From Rhizobium viscosum (GTDB lineage: Bacteria > Pseudomonadota > Alphaproteobacteria > Rhizobiales > Rhizobiaceae), in assembly GCF_014873945.1 (NCBI RefSeq), contig NZ_JADBEC010000002.1:186001-250000 (forward strand): a stretch of DNA of 64,000 nucleotides, given 5' to 3'. Each line of letters opens with the position of its first letter. Positions within the stretch are counted from its first letter, which is position 1. The notes below the pieces were generated by a model, which worked only from the letters and a program-made list of their open reading frames with translations, did not search any database and was not told the DNA's origin. The translations under genes were made by a program, and so were the position numbers. This document shows positions 54,081 to 62,668 of the stretch, in pieces.

Positions 54081-54791
54081 TTACGTATCCGTGGAAACAT
54101 CGTCCCAGTCCTGATCCATGTAGCCGATCAGCCAGTTGAGGGCATAGTGGCGTTCATAGACCACGCCCTTGTCCAGCCCGGCTGGCGGCTCTTCGCCCTT
54201 CAGCCTGGCGTTCACGACTGCCCAATCGTAGCGATAGATCAGGTCGGCGGCGTCGAGCAGTTCGGCTTGCGGGCGCAGCTTGGCGCGGCGCATCAGCCCC
54301 TCCGTTCCCAGGTTGCGAAGCGTGTTCGCAATGAACGGGACGTCGCAGATATGGTCGGGACGTTCGAGTTCCGGTGCGATGCCGAGCGCCCATAGCATGA
54401 CGTGCACGCCTTCGTAACGCCAGGCGAAATTCGCTCGGTCCTGATCCGAGGGATTGGGGTCGTCCATGAAGGCCTGCTCTTTCGGGGTGAAAAAGCCTTC
54501 GGCGCCGAACTGGCGAATGAGGGCCTGGGCCATCGCGTAGTCGCCGGTCTCGCCTTTCACGGCGACGATCACAAGCGCGATGGTGCGCTGAACGACGACC
54601 TTGGCATTTCGCCGCGTGGTCGTGCTTTCGGGTTCGATCGTTGGCAGATGATCTATGGTCGTAACGCCTTCCGATTGAAGCTGGGCGACAGACCGCGCCT
54701 TGCGCGCTTGGGCCTCGTCGACGGCTTGAGAAACAGCGGCCTGCACCGGAATGATCAGTGCGAGAAGGGTCGAAAATATACGCTTAATCAC
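54081..54791 (-). CDS. DUF4272 domain protein with signal peptide, 236 aa
   Basis: A signal peptide (KRIFSTLLALIIPVQAAVSQA) is followed by the DUF4272 core: VQRTIALVIVAVKGETGDYAMAQALIRQFG, ANFAWRYEGVHVMLWALG and the C-terminal ALNWLIGYMDQDWDDVSTDT. Function unknown. The export signal means it probably acts in the periplasm. It stands alone between two toxin-antitoxin pairs. Confidence 0.85.
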   Translation of the reverse strand: MIKRIFSTLLALIIPVQAAVSQAVDEAQARKARSVAQLQSEGVTTIDHLPTIEPESTTTRRNAKVVVQRTIALVIVAVKGETGDYAMAQALIRQFGAEGFFTPKEQAFMDDPNPSDQDRANFAWRYEGVHVMLWALGIAPELERPDHICDVPFIANTLRNLGTEGLMRRAKLRPQAELLDAADLIYRYDWAVVNARLKGEEPPAGLDKGVVYERHYALNWLIGYMDQDWDDVSTDT

Positions 54792-54874
54792 ATCTGGCTC
54801 CTGTCATCGCGGCAACGCGAGCAATAGGCATTTTGGTGAAACAAGGAGAAGGCCCCAAGGCCGTCAATGGCTGA

Positions 54875-55294
54875 TTACCGCTCATTCTCAAGTGGTCCAA
54901 CGACCCCAACACCTTCATTGCGGGCCGCCGCGGCCATTTTCCGATCGCCAGTCGCCAGCGGAAGATTGACCGTCTTTGCGAGATCCAGATAACTGGCATC
55001 ATAAGCGCTCAGCATGTGGCGCGTCGCAAGGTCGAGCACGGCAAGGTCGTTTCCCGATCCGGCGTCCTCTAATGGCAGCCTGCGCAACTGGCCCATCAGC
55101 AAAGGGGCGTCTCCGGGCCGAAGCCGGCCACGTCGCTCTGCCATCAGAAAAAGGTTTCGGATCTCAAACCAGAACAGCGCGGGCACAAGCGCCGGGCTCG
55201 CACGAAGTTCCGACATCAACCTGTCGGCAGCATCATTCTGCTCGTCCGGCAGAAACCAGACCGCGGCGATCGAAGCATCGAGGACGAAGGACAT
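54875..55294 (-). CDS. PIN-domain toxin (VapC-like), 139 aa
   Basis: MSFVLDASIAAVWFLPDEQNDAA carries the first Asp, PALFWFEIRNLFLMAERRGRL the Glu, and SAYDASYLDLAKTVNLPLATGDRKMAAAAR the second Asp pair of the PIN domain. Start at 55294 is set by the ATGA overlap with the antitoxin stop; a start at 55321 is upstream inside it. Second independent VapBC-like pair within 1.4 kb of the first. Confidence 0.88.
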   Translation of the reverse strand: MSFVLDASIAAVWFLPDEQNDAADRLMSELRASPALVPALFWFEIRNLFLMAERRGRLRPGDAPLLMGQLRRLPLEDAGSGNDLAVLDLATRHMLSAYDASYLDLAKTVNLPLATGDRKMAAAARNEGVGVVGPLENER

Positions 55295-55536
55295 CAGTAC
55301 CGCCGGCCCTCGTCGCGCCATTCACGGATCTCGGCTTGCGTCGTGGGCTGGAGGGTCGAGCGCATCGCCTTGATCTCGGCAATGACGGCATCGATGTCAT
55401 TCTCACGCCGTATACGCGACAACCGTGCAATGGGCGTATTGCCGCGTGAAATGATCACTTCCTCGCCCGCCTCGACCTTTGCGAGCAGCTCGGAGAGATG
55501 CGTTTTGGCCTCGCCGACCTTGACTTTGACGGTCAT
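55294..55536 (-). CDS. Phd/YefM-type antitoxin, 80 aa
   Basis: Phd-type fold: KVKVGEAKTHLSELLAKVEAGEEVIISRGNTPIARLSRI at the N-terminus for DNA binding, then an acidic/helical C-terminus (DIDAVIAEIKAMRSTLQP) for toxin binding. Start at 55536 follows a GTT-GGAG stretch; an alternative ATG at 55548 exists. Partner of the PIN protein at 54875. Confidence 0.85.
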   Translation of the reverse strand: MTVKVKVGEAKTHLSELLAKVEAGEEVIISRGNTPIARLSRIRRENDIDAVIAEIKAMRSTLQPTTQAEIREWRDEGRRY

Positions 55537-55895
55537 TGGAAACTCCAACCCATATGCTGTCGTGGGCAGCAGGGAAACATCGCGACATTTACGCCGAGCG
55601 GAAGTTTACCCAGAAGCGCCTACTTGGTCAATACCAGACCAAGCTGTGTTCGCGCTTGAATACCAACTGCATACCCGCCGGACTAGACGTCCGGATCAGC
55701 TATGTTTCGCCTGTAGGGCGCCGAAGCGCCTTAGGGATGGACGTCACCACTCTACGCCTTCAAACCGCTCACTATCGATACCTGATAGGTGAGTTGCTTG
55801 TTGCGAGCCCTCATTGTGTGGCTACGATCAGGAGTTTCTGGACAGCTTGTAGTGATTCGGAGAGTGCGGCGCGATGTGCGTCCCATCGGGAAACA
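55537..55895. other. Structured intergenic region before the 172-aa gene
   Basis: About 360 bases. Two hairpins follow each other: CCGGAC/GTCCGG (55678-55694, 5-base loop) and TAGGGCGC/GCGCCTTA with a CGAA loop (55714-55733, one GU pair). They may be a leader RNA, or terminate transcription; no T-tract. The open plus frame across it is not protein-like before 55896. Confidence 0.4.
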
Positions 55896-56414
55896 ATGGA
55901 GAAGGCGGGTAAAAAAGGCATGAATGCAGATCGACTGTTTACGCTGGTCGGAATGACCAATACCGATCATGACGTGATCAATGCGATCCAGGCCAATGGT
56001 GGATCAATCGACACGCTCTCTCCGAAGAACCTGAAGGATTTGACCATCGACTTCGTCCGGCTGAATGACCTGGGTGTCGCGCTCGCATTCACGCCGAAGG
56101 AGCTCTTCTCTCGGAACTATCGCGACCCTATTGGCTCCGGTCCGTATGCAATGAGTGGCGTTTTCTATTACCCCAATGGGGCGCCGAAGGTGTCCCCATA
56201 CTTGGGATCCATTCCGTTTTCCTCGCGTCCGGTCGGAAACCGGGACGAGGCACTCGCGGCCTTTGGCGAGCCTCAGGAAACCGAGGAAGAGGATGGCGAT
56301 GTCTATTGGGATATCTGGATGAAGGACGACCGGCAGGTCAAGGCGGATTACAACGATGAGCTGGCGGTAAAGACCGTGCTGGTTTCTTTTCCCATGAAGG
56401 CTCCTGAACATTAA
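55896..56414 (+). CDS. Unknown protein, 172 aa, possible immunity type
   Basis: The product starts MEKAGKKGMNADRL (ATG at 55896 or 55920), with LTIDFVRLNDLGVALAFTPKELFS, a GVFYYPNGAP turn, DEALAAFGEPQETEEEDGDVYWDIWMKDDRQVKADYN, and no signal or membrane segment. Short beta-rich, acidic cytoplasmic proteins of this style occur among toxin-immunity genes, but no toxin is adjacent. Not recognised. Low-confidence assignment only. Confidence 0.55.
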   Translation: MEKAGKKGMNADRLFTLVGMTNTDHDVINAIQANGGSIDTLSPKNLKDLTIDFVRLNDLGVALAFTPKELFSRNYRDPIGSGPYAMSGVFYYPNGAPKVSPYLGSIPFSSRPVGNRDEALAAFGEPQETEEEDGDVYWDIWMKDDRQVKADYNDELAVKTVLVSFPMKAPEH

Positions 56415-56781
56415 AGATGTCGTCTCGTTAGTCCTTTGGCGCAATGAGCGATCCGGCAAATTCAGGATCGGCATAATAGGGGCGTTTGCGGGGAGGGGGC
56501 GAAATCCTAAATCGCTCATGAGCGGTGTCATTTCGCCCTCAGCCGAAACCGCCCCTATTCGCCGGTGTCGCCGGTCTCGACCGGCCTTGGCATCGGCTTT
56601 GCGCCGGAATAGGCCGAGGGTCTTCCGAACCGGGCACTCGAACTGAAGGCGGTGCGAGGTACGATTTCCGGATCGGGCTTGGCGATCCTGGAACAACTAA
56701 GACCCGACCGCCTCACGTGATGACATCGTCGACATTGCACGATCCCTGGCACGGCCCGAAGGGTGAGGGCGCGGTACCTCC
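56415..56781. other. Intergenic region, no gene seen
   Basis: About 370 bases without a plausible gene. A 10-base inverted repeat (AATAGGGGCG at 56475-56484 and its complement at 56550-56559) is the only structure noted. Confidence 0.5.
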
Positions 56782-57351
56782 CTAGCGCAGCTTCTCAACG
56801 GCGACGGCGAGACATGTCTTGAACGCGGCAAGGTCCGTATAGAGCGCATCCCGCGCCGCGTCTCCGATGATAAGGACGCCACCGCGTCGCTCAATCCCGG
56901 CGTGCAGCATGAGATTGTCGGCCAGACCAAAATCCTCAACTGCAATTCCGTTCGGGTCTCGCAGTCGACCTTCAGCATCATAGGCGACGGCCCCGCCATA
57001 GAGATCGCTCACTCGTCCGCTGTGATCGCGGGCCACATTCGTGTAAGCGAATACAGGCTTACCGCTTGCGCACATAAAGCCGAGTTCGAAGGCCGTCCCT
57101 GTATCGGCGGCAATGCCACGAAAGGGCGTCAGATTGGCGATGATCGCGTCAGCCTGGATCATCATCTTCTCGTCCACCGCGTTTATCGCTGCGGCCCGTT
57201 CCCGCTTCGAGTTCGTGTGCGGGATTTCCAGATCGCCGGGCGAAAGCGGGAGAAGTCCCGCCTCGCGGGCAAGTGCTGCTTTCCGGTCGAGGATTTCACG
57301 GGCGTTGGGAAGGAAGACCTCCGGGCCGGCCAGATAAACTTTTTTTGTCAT
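56782..57351 (-). CDS. Nucleoside 2-deoxyribosyltransferase-like protein, 189 aa
   Basis: PF05014-type fold: KVYLAGPEVFLPNARE at the N-terminus, DAIIANLTPFRGIAADTGTAFELGFMCASGKPVFAYTN with the catalytic Glu of the family (GTAFELGF), then an unusual C-terminal part. Enzymes of this family swap the base of deoxyribonucleosides or hydrolyse them; the closest relatives are putative N-deoxyribosyltransferases, role unknown. Start at 57351 follows AGGTGCAATTT. Confidence 0.85.
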   Translation of the reverse strand: MTKKVYLAGPEVFLPNAREILDRKAALAREAGLLPLSPGDLEIPHTNSKRERAAAINAVDEKMMIQADAIIANLTPFRGIAADTGTAFELGFMCASGKPVFAYTNVARDHSGRVSDLYGGAVAYDAEGRLRDPNGIAVEDFGLADNLMLHAGIERRGGVLIIGDAARDALYTDLAAFKTCLAVAVEKLR

Positions 57352-57390
57352 AAATTGCACCTAAAAGGAATGGGTTCGTCAACCAAAATA

Positions 57391-57416
57391 CCTTCCTCGC
57401 TGTACAGCGAAGAAGG
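57391..57416. promoter_or_regulatory. 26-base palindrome upstream of deoxyribosyltransferase-like gene
   Basis: The centre TCGCTGTACAGCGA (57397-57410) is a perfect palindrome, and CCTTC/GAAGG continue the dyad with one mismatch between. It is 40 bases upstream of the ATG at 57351, a good place for an operator. Confidence 0.5.
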
Positions 57417-57503
57417 ATCACAATCCAGTGGGCGAAAACCGCCCACCCAGCGCGGCCGCGTATTAGCGGCGTTCAGATCGCCCCACGGCGCCACGGTTGA
57501 CCA

Positions 57504-57605
57504 TCATGCGGCGTAGCAGCGGAGTTCGTTGTTATCGGCCGTCTCTTGCGTGGTATCGATGAACGCGATGCGCTTGCCGCCAAGCTGGTGCGGCAGTGCG
57601 CAAGT
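57504..57605 (-). pseudogene. Short gene tail without a start
   Basis: A minus frame of 33 residues ending CYAA, with GGKRIAFIDTTQETADNN, has protein-like composition, but an in-frame stop precedes it and no ATG is present. It may be a remnant of a decayed gene; the rest of the 57352-57822 gap has no gene. Confidence 0.25.
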
Positions 57606-57822
57606 TCACGCCTAACTACTTGTGGGAGTAGCTTCAGAATCTCTGGATGGATCTTTTGGATGCGTCTGCAGCCTCTGCGGTCAGCCCCGCTGGCAATTCG
57701 TGAACAGCTCCTCCGCCTCCGGGTCAAAGCATTGTGAAACTGAACACCTCTGGCGCCTTGCAGCGGTTCAGGGCATCCTATGATGGCTGAAAATTGTGTT
57801 TATGGCAGTTGGAGGAATGCCG

Positions 57823-59784
57823 ATGCGCTGCTTTACCGTGCTTGGACCCTCGCAGACCGGAAAATCAACAGTCGTGGAAAAGCTCGGCTCCTTGGAGGGG
57901 GCGCCGAGAAAATCCAAGTCCCCTTATGGATTGAACCTCACAGAATTCACCTTTGGAAACGAGGCGTGGTGTGCGCTGGATGCGCCAGGACCCAACGAAG
58001 CGTTGGCGCATGTACAGCACGCGCTTCTTGCCAGCGACGCCTGCATCCTGTGCGTTTCATCGGCACCCGAGGAGGCTGTGCTCGCCGCGCCCTATCTGCG
58101 GATAGTCGAAGCCTCGGGGACGCCGTGCATCCTCTTCGTCAACCGAATGGACGAACCGAGAGGGCGGCTGAGGGACGTGATCGCTGCGCTTCAAGACTAC
58201 GCCAACCACACCCTTTTGCTTCGCCAGATCCCGATCCGCGAGGGAGACAGGATCGTAGGCAGTTGCGATCTGATTTCGGAACGGGCGTGGCGCTACCGGG
58301 AAGGCCAGACTTCGGCGCTGATCGCAATCCCCGAAAGCGCCGCCGAGCGCGAGCGCGAAGCGCGCAGCGAGCTCCTGGAACACTTGTCCGAATTCGATGA
58401 CTGGCTTCTCGAGGAACTGGTCGAAGATCGCGAGCCAACCAGCGACGCGCTCTATGCCATCTCATCGCGGGTTCTCAGCGAAAACAGGATTATTCCAGTC
58501 CTGATCGGTGCCGCAGGTCACGGCAACGGCATGATGAGGCTGATGAAGGCGCTGCGTCACGAGGCGCCGCCGGTAGGGGTTCTTCGACAGCGCCTGGCTC
58601 GTGCGGGCAATGTCGATGAAAACAAGCTGACCGCCGTGAGCTTCCATGCCTATCATCGTCAGAATATCGGCAAGACGGTGCTGGTGCGTGTGTTTGGTGA
58701 GGGGCTGCGGCAAGGCGCATCACTGGGCGGCTCCAGCCTCGGTGCCGTGCAGGATCCCGCAAACGGACGGTCTAACTCGGCGATCGTGCCTGCACCAGGG
58801 GATATCTTCGCAACGGTCAAGTCCGACCACTTGCTCGTCCCGTCGCTATTGACATCAGACGCGACGATCGCTCCGCCCGAATGGACGGAGCCACCTACGC
58901 CGATGCTTGAAAGGATCCTGGTTCCCGGCAGCGAACGCGATGAAAACAAGCTCTCCGAAACGCTGGCAAAACTTTCCGAGACGGATCGCGGTCTTGTCGT
59001 TTTGCAGGAGGAAGGCACTGGCGCCCAGCTCGTCCGCGCCCAGGGCCCGGTACATCTGCGCGATCTCTGCCGGACCCTGTCCGACGTCTTCCACATCGAC
59101 GTAACCGATCGAACGCCCAGCCCGATCTACCGCGAGACAATCGCGAAACCGTCCGAGGTTCACTACAGGCATCGCAAACAGACCGGCGGTGCCGGGCAAT
59201 TCGCAGATGTGAAGCTGCGCATTCGCCCCAACGAGCGCGGCCGGGGCTTCACCTTCAGCGAAACCGTCAAGGGTGGCGTCGTTCCGCGCAACTACATCCC
59301 TGCCGTCGAAGCAGGCGCGCGCGAAGCGATGGAGAAAGGGCCGCTCGGCTTCCAGGTTATCGATGTCGGCGTAACGCTGTTCGATGGTCAGCACCATGCC
59401 GTCGACAGTTCGGAACACGCCTTCAGGACTGCGTCGAAAATGGGAGTGCGGCAGGCGCTTTCCGAAGGGTCGGCCGTTTTAATGCAACCGGTCTTCCGCA
59501 GCGAAATTCACATTCCGTCGGTCTATTCCGGCAGCCTCGTCCAGATCGTCTCCGCTCTCAAGGGCCAGGTTCTCGGCTTCGACCGGGATGAAACCGCTAA
59601 GGGATGGGACATCTTCCGGGCACTTATTCCAGGCAGCGCACTTGACGATCTGGCGCGGGCGCTGCGCTCGGCGACGCAGGGCATTGGTTACTTTTCCAAG
59701 GCCTTCGATCACTTCGAGGAGCTATACGGCAAGGAAGCGGACGCCATCGTGAGGGCACACGAGGAACCAGGCGTCGCGCACTGA
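57823..59784 (+). CDS. Elongation factor G-like protein, 653 aa
   Basis: EF-G layout: GTPase domain (about 1-260), domain II (about 270-360), then domains III-V. P-loop GPSQTGKS is intact, but the interval to the next motif is short, with no switch I Thr recognised. The DxPGH motif reads DAPGP, lacking the catalytic His, and NKxD is NRMD. Start at 57823 follows GGAGGAATGCCG. Domain IV shows HRKQTGGAGQFADV and FVFSE-like strands. A conserved second EF-G-like protein of rhizobia, probably not a standard translocase; GTPase activity may be low. Confidence 0.85.
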   Translation: MRCFTVLGPSQTGKSTVVEKLGSLEGAPRKSKSPYGLNLTEFTFGNEAWCALDAPGPNEALAHVQHALLASDACILCVSSAPEEAVLAAPYLRIVEASGTPCILFVNRMDEPRGRLRDVIAALQDYANHTLLLRQIPIREGDRIVGSCDLISERAWRYREGQTSALIAIPESAAEREREARSELLEHLSEFDDWLLEELVEDREPTSDALYAISSRVLSENRIIPVLIGAAGHGNGMMRLMKALRHEAPPVGVLRQRLARAGNVDENKLTAVSFHAYHRQNIGKTVLVRVFGEGLRQGASLGGSSLGAVQDPANGRSNSAIVPAPGDIFATVKSDHLLVPSLLTSDATIAPPEWTEPPTPMLERILVPGSERDENKLSETLAKLSETDRGLVVLQEEGTGAQLVRAQGPVHLRDLCRTLSDVFHIDVTDRTPSPIYRETIAKPSEVHYRHRKQTGGAGQFADVKLRIRPNERGRGFTFSETVKGGVVPRNYIPAVEAGAREAMEKGPLGFQVIDVGVTLFDGQHHAVDSSEHAFRTASKMGVRQALSEGSAVLMQPVFRSEIHIPSVYSGSLVQIVSALKGQVLGFDRDETAKGWDIFRALIPGSALDDLARALRSATQGIGYFSKAFDHFEELYGKEADAIVRAHEEPGVAH

Positions 59785-60100
59785 AACGTTCGCGCCACAC
59801 AGCGCCATCGGCAACAAGGTGCCGATTTCGCTTATGAACGGCTCACCGGCACCCCGCCGGCCTGAGCCATAACCCCGGAAAATTCCAGCTCCCGCTGGCC
59901 CAAAATCGGGGAGCACCTCATTGGCGGTCGATGGGCGTATTTATCTTCTGAGCGCAGTCTCGATGACAATCCTGATCGTCATCGAGACTGCGCTCAGAAG
60001 ATTATCACGGTCCAAAGGTGCGGGCTCGGGATTGTAGGGATCGGATGCTGGCAATATCGAATTCGATTGGTTCCATAAGATAGATTATGCGACTTTCATG
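59785..60100. other. Intergenic region with two strong inverted repeats
   Basis: After the EF-G-like stop there is a GC-rich stem (GGCTCA-CCGGC / GCCGG-CC-TGAGCC, 59838-59868) and then the perfect 25-base inverted repeat described separately. No gene. Confidence 0.5.
59943..60002. repeat. Perfect 25-base inverted repeat
   Basis: Arms 59943-59967 and 59978-60002 are exact complements (starting ATCTTCTGAGCGCAGTCTCG) around a 10-base loop. It could be a strong transcript stem for the EF-G-like gene, or two joined ends of a former mobile element. No decay is seen between the arms. Confidence 0.75.
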
Positions 60101-60242
60101 TGTAGCGGCTATATAGTAATGCGACAGTTGGGCCAGTTAGAGATGCGACAGTCTCGCCTCTCGACGTTCTGGTCAATGCCAACGTTGGGAGCGAGGATGA
60201 CGACCTTCAGCCTGGTCGAGACCATGAGCGGTCGGAGTCGTC

Positions 60243-61670
60243 ATGTCCTGCTTGATCACCATGTCGCAGAAAGAATTGCATCGCCTCGAAGTCATCCAGA
60301 AGATCCGTGACGAACGCCTGAGCGTTGTCCGGGCTGCCGAACTGCTCGACCTCAGTCGAAGTCAGGTGCATCGGCTGCTGCAGGCCTATGATCTGGATGG
60401 TCCAGCTGGGCTTGTTTCAAAGAAGCGATCACGGCCGAGCAATCGGCGCCATAGCGAGGAGTTTCGCAATGCAGCGCTGGATCTGATCCGCGAACACTAT
60501 CTGGATTTCGGTCCGACACTGGCGCGCGAGAAGCTTATCGAGCTGCATCGGATATCAGTGGCCAAGGAGACGCTGCGGCAATGGATGACCGAGGCTGGCA
60601 TCTGGGTTTCTCGCCGGGAACGCAAGAAGCGGGTTTTCCAGCCACGCGGTCGACGTGACTGCTTTGGCGAACTGGTGCAGATCGACGGGTCGCATCACTG
60701 GTGGTTCGAGAACCGCGGTCCCAAATGCGCCCTGCTCGTCTATATCGACGATGCCACCGGCAAGCTCTTACATCTTCGCTTTGCTGGCTCGGAGAACACG
60801 TTCGACTATCTGCATGCGACGAAGGCCTATCTGCAGCAATGGGGCAAGCCGCTGGCCTTCTACAGCGACAAACACGGTGTTTTTCGTTCGACCCATGCGT
60901 CCGAGAAAGACCGCACGAGCGGCCTGACACAGTTCGGTCGGGCGCTCTATGAGCTGAACATCGATATCATTTGCGCCAACACCCCGCAGGCCAAGGGCCG
61001 AGTGGAACGCGCCAACCAGACGCTGCAGGATCGGCTGGTGAAGGAGATGCGGCTTCGCGGTATCGACGCAATCGAGGATGCTAATGCCTATGTGCCTGAG
61101 TTCATTGCGGATTTCAACGCGCGTTTCGGCAAGCCAGCACGCAATCCGAAGGACATGCACCGGCCGCTGGCCGATCATGAGAACCTCGATGGCGCCATGT
61201 GCCGCAAGGAAGTGCGTACCCTGTCGCAGTCCCTGACACTGCGTTACGACAAGGTGCTGTTCATTCTCGATCCGACCGAGGTTTCCAGACCGTTGGCCGG
61301 CCAAAAGGTGATCGTTTGCGACTATCCGGACGGGCGGCTCGAGATCATGCACGAGAGCTTTGCCCTACCGTACAGAACTTTCGATACGTTACGCTCCGTG
61401 CATCGCGCGGATGTCGTCGATAACAAGCGGCTGGACGATATGCTGTCTGTTGTCGCCGAGATGCAGGCCGGGCGCGAGCAGCAGCGCAGCAAGAGCGGCC
61501 CCAGGCGCACCGGCCAGACGGATCATATGTTCGGCATTCGCGACGGCAGCCAAGGCAACGGCTATCAGAAGCGTGGCCGCAAGCCCGGTCGGCGGACGGA
61601 TTTCATGAACGACCCGGCGGTGATTGCACGGCGAGAGAAAGCGTTATTGAGGCAGCCAGCGGCGGAATAA
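60243..61670 (+). CDS. ISNCY-family transposase, 475 aa
   Basis: N-terminal HTH (RLSVVRAAELLDLSRSQVHRLLQ) and a DDE catalytic core: Asp in LVQIDGSHHWW, Asp in FYSDKHGVF, Glu in GRVERANQTLQDRL. The C-terminus is basic (KRGRKPGRRTDF). Full length, no frameshift, so probably functional. ATG at 60243 follows GGAGTCGTC; a second at 60261 is also possible. Sits 142 bases inside the left end. Confidence 0.93.
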   Translation: MSCLITMSQKELHRLEVIQKIRDERLSVVRAAELLDLSRSQVHRLLQAYDLDGPAGLVSKKRSRPSNRRHSEEFRNAALDLIREHYLDFGPTLAREKLIELHRISVAKETLRQWMTEAGIWVSRRERKKRVFQPRGRRDCFGELVQIDGSHHWWFENRGPKCALLVYIDDATGKLLHLRFAGSENTFDYLHATKAYLQQWGKPLAFYSDKHGVFRSTHASEKDRTSGLTQFGRALYELNIDIICANTPQAKGRVERANQTLQDRLVKEMRLRGIDAIEDANAYVPEFIADFNARFGKPARNPKDMHRPLADHENLDGAMCRKEVRTLSQSLTLRYDKVLFILDPTEVSRPLAGQKVIVCDYPDGRLEIMHESFALPYRTFDTLRSVHRADVVDNKRLDDMLSVVAEMQAGREQQRSKSGPRRTGQTDHMFGIRDGSQGNGYQKRGRKPGRRTDFMNDPAVIARREKALLRQPAAE

Positions 61671-61676
61671 AAATCG

Positions 61677-62414
61677 TCAGGGCACGCCGATGTCGCTCTG
61701 CGTATCCGATTCCAATTGCAGGCAGGCGGACCAAAGCGGCGTCTTGTGGAAGGATCCGTCCTGGAAGAGTGTGAGCCCCTCTCTTGCTTCATAGAGCAAG
61801 CCGAGCCAGCACAAGCGCCGTAAGACGCCATACTGGAGATCGGACTTTAACTCCCAGGCTTCTAGGGTCATTTCGGTTTCCGAAAGAGGCGCCAGGTCTG
61901 GATAGAGGATCTTAGCAACATCCATTGGCGTGCAACCTTCTCTGGCCTTGATATTGAGAAGATTGAGGAACATGCGCCACCAGCGCAACCGCGCTTGCAC
62001 CTCCTCTTCCCGCTCGGTGGCGTGGACATAGGAATAGAGATAATCCGTGGCGACCAGATCGAAGAAGGCTTGCGGGTTCACCAGAAACTCACGGCCGCGT
62101 CTGGTTGGCAGCAGCACATCTTTTTTCCGGCGAAGTAGCTTCAGATGATGGGCCATGTCGCGCACCACCCATAGCGGCGGCATGTCGCTTTCATTGAGCA
62201 CCTTGTTCATGCTGTAGAGGTCTTTGGCTGTGAAGTCGGGCCAGAGGAAGTTCACAGCGGCCCAATGCACGAACTTGCGGTTCATGGCGCCGGTCGCGGT
62301 CAATCCTATGCCACCCTCACCATCAGCATAGGCAACCGCAAGAAGCATGCCGCGAACAAGTGGTGACAGCGCAGCGACATCGACGTCACCCTGCAACTTG
62401 ATTTCCGGAAGCAT
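61677..62414 (-). CDS. Unknown protein, 245 aa, likely IS passenger
   Basis: Soluble helical protein: LSPLVRGMLLAVAYADGEGGIGLTATGAMNRKFVHWAAV, then FTAKDLYSMNKVLNESDMPPLWVVRDM and KKDVLLPTRRGREFL (a winged-helix-like hairpin), then TPMDVAKILYPDLAPL. This pattern recurs in uncharacterised proteins of alphaproteobacteria. Its stop is six bases from the transposase stop, and it lies inside the element's ends. Confidence 0.75.
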   Translation of the reverse strand: MLPEIKLQGDVDVAALSPLVRGMLLAVAYADGEGGIGLTATGAMNRKFVHWAAVNFLWPDFTAKDLYSMNKVLNESDMPPLWVVRDMAHHLKLLRRKKDVLLPTRRGREFLVNPQAFFDLVATDYLYSYVHATEREEEVQARLRWWRMFLNLLNIKAREGCTPMDVAKILYPDLAPLSETEMTLEAWELKSDLQYGVLRRLCWLGLLYEAREGLTLFQDGSFHKTPLWSACLQLESDTQSDIGVP

Positions 62415-62668
62415 CGTGCGGCTTTGATCCCTACCCGCCCCATGCGGTGTAAATGAGTATCAGCCGGCGACGGAACAATTGCTACTGAGAAAGCTAAAGC
62501 CGAAGGGGTGCGTCTCACCCGCCCCCGCTCCGCCCTTTCAACCCGGTCCAGCCGGCCGGATCGGGGGCTGATCATCAGAGCCCGTGTCGCGTTTCTAACT
62601 GGCTGACAACGTCGCAGCCCTATTCAGCTTTGACATTGTAGCCGGGTACATTCTATTTCCAAGTGCGA

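Larger units (their letters stand above)
60101..62635. mobile_element. ISNCY / IS1202-like insertion element with passenger gene
   Basis: The two ends align as imperfect inverted repeats: 60101-60125 and 62635-62611 both start TGT and end GCGAC (16 of 25 positions equal), and then share CCAGTTAGA followed by a GCGACA block (60127-60152 and 62609-62584 inverted). The left end carries a further direct repeat of ATGCGACAGT (60119 and 60143). Between them lie a DDE transposase and a convergent 245-residue gene. No target-site duplication was found at these exact borders. Confidence 0.7.

Noticed and set aside
60087..60093. ATGCGAC at 60087 as the true left end of the IS
   Set aside because: The alignment with the right end begins later, at 60101; the outer copy has no counterpart on the right.
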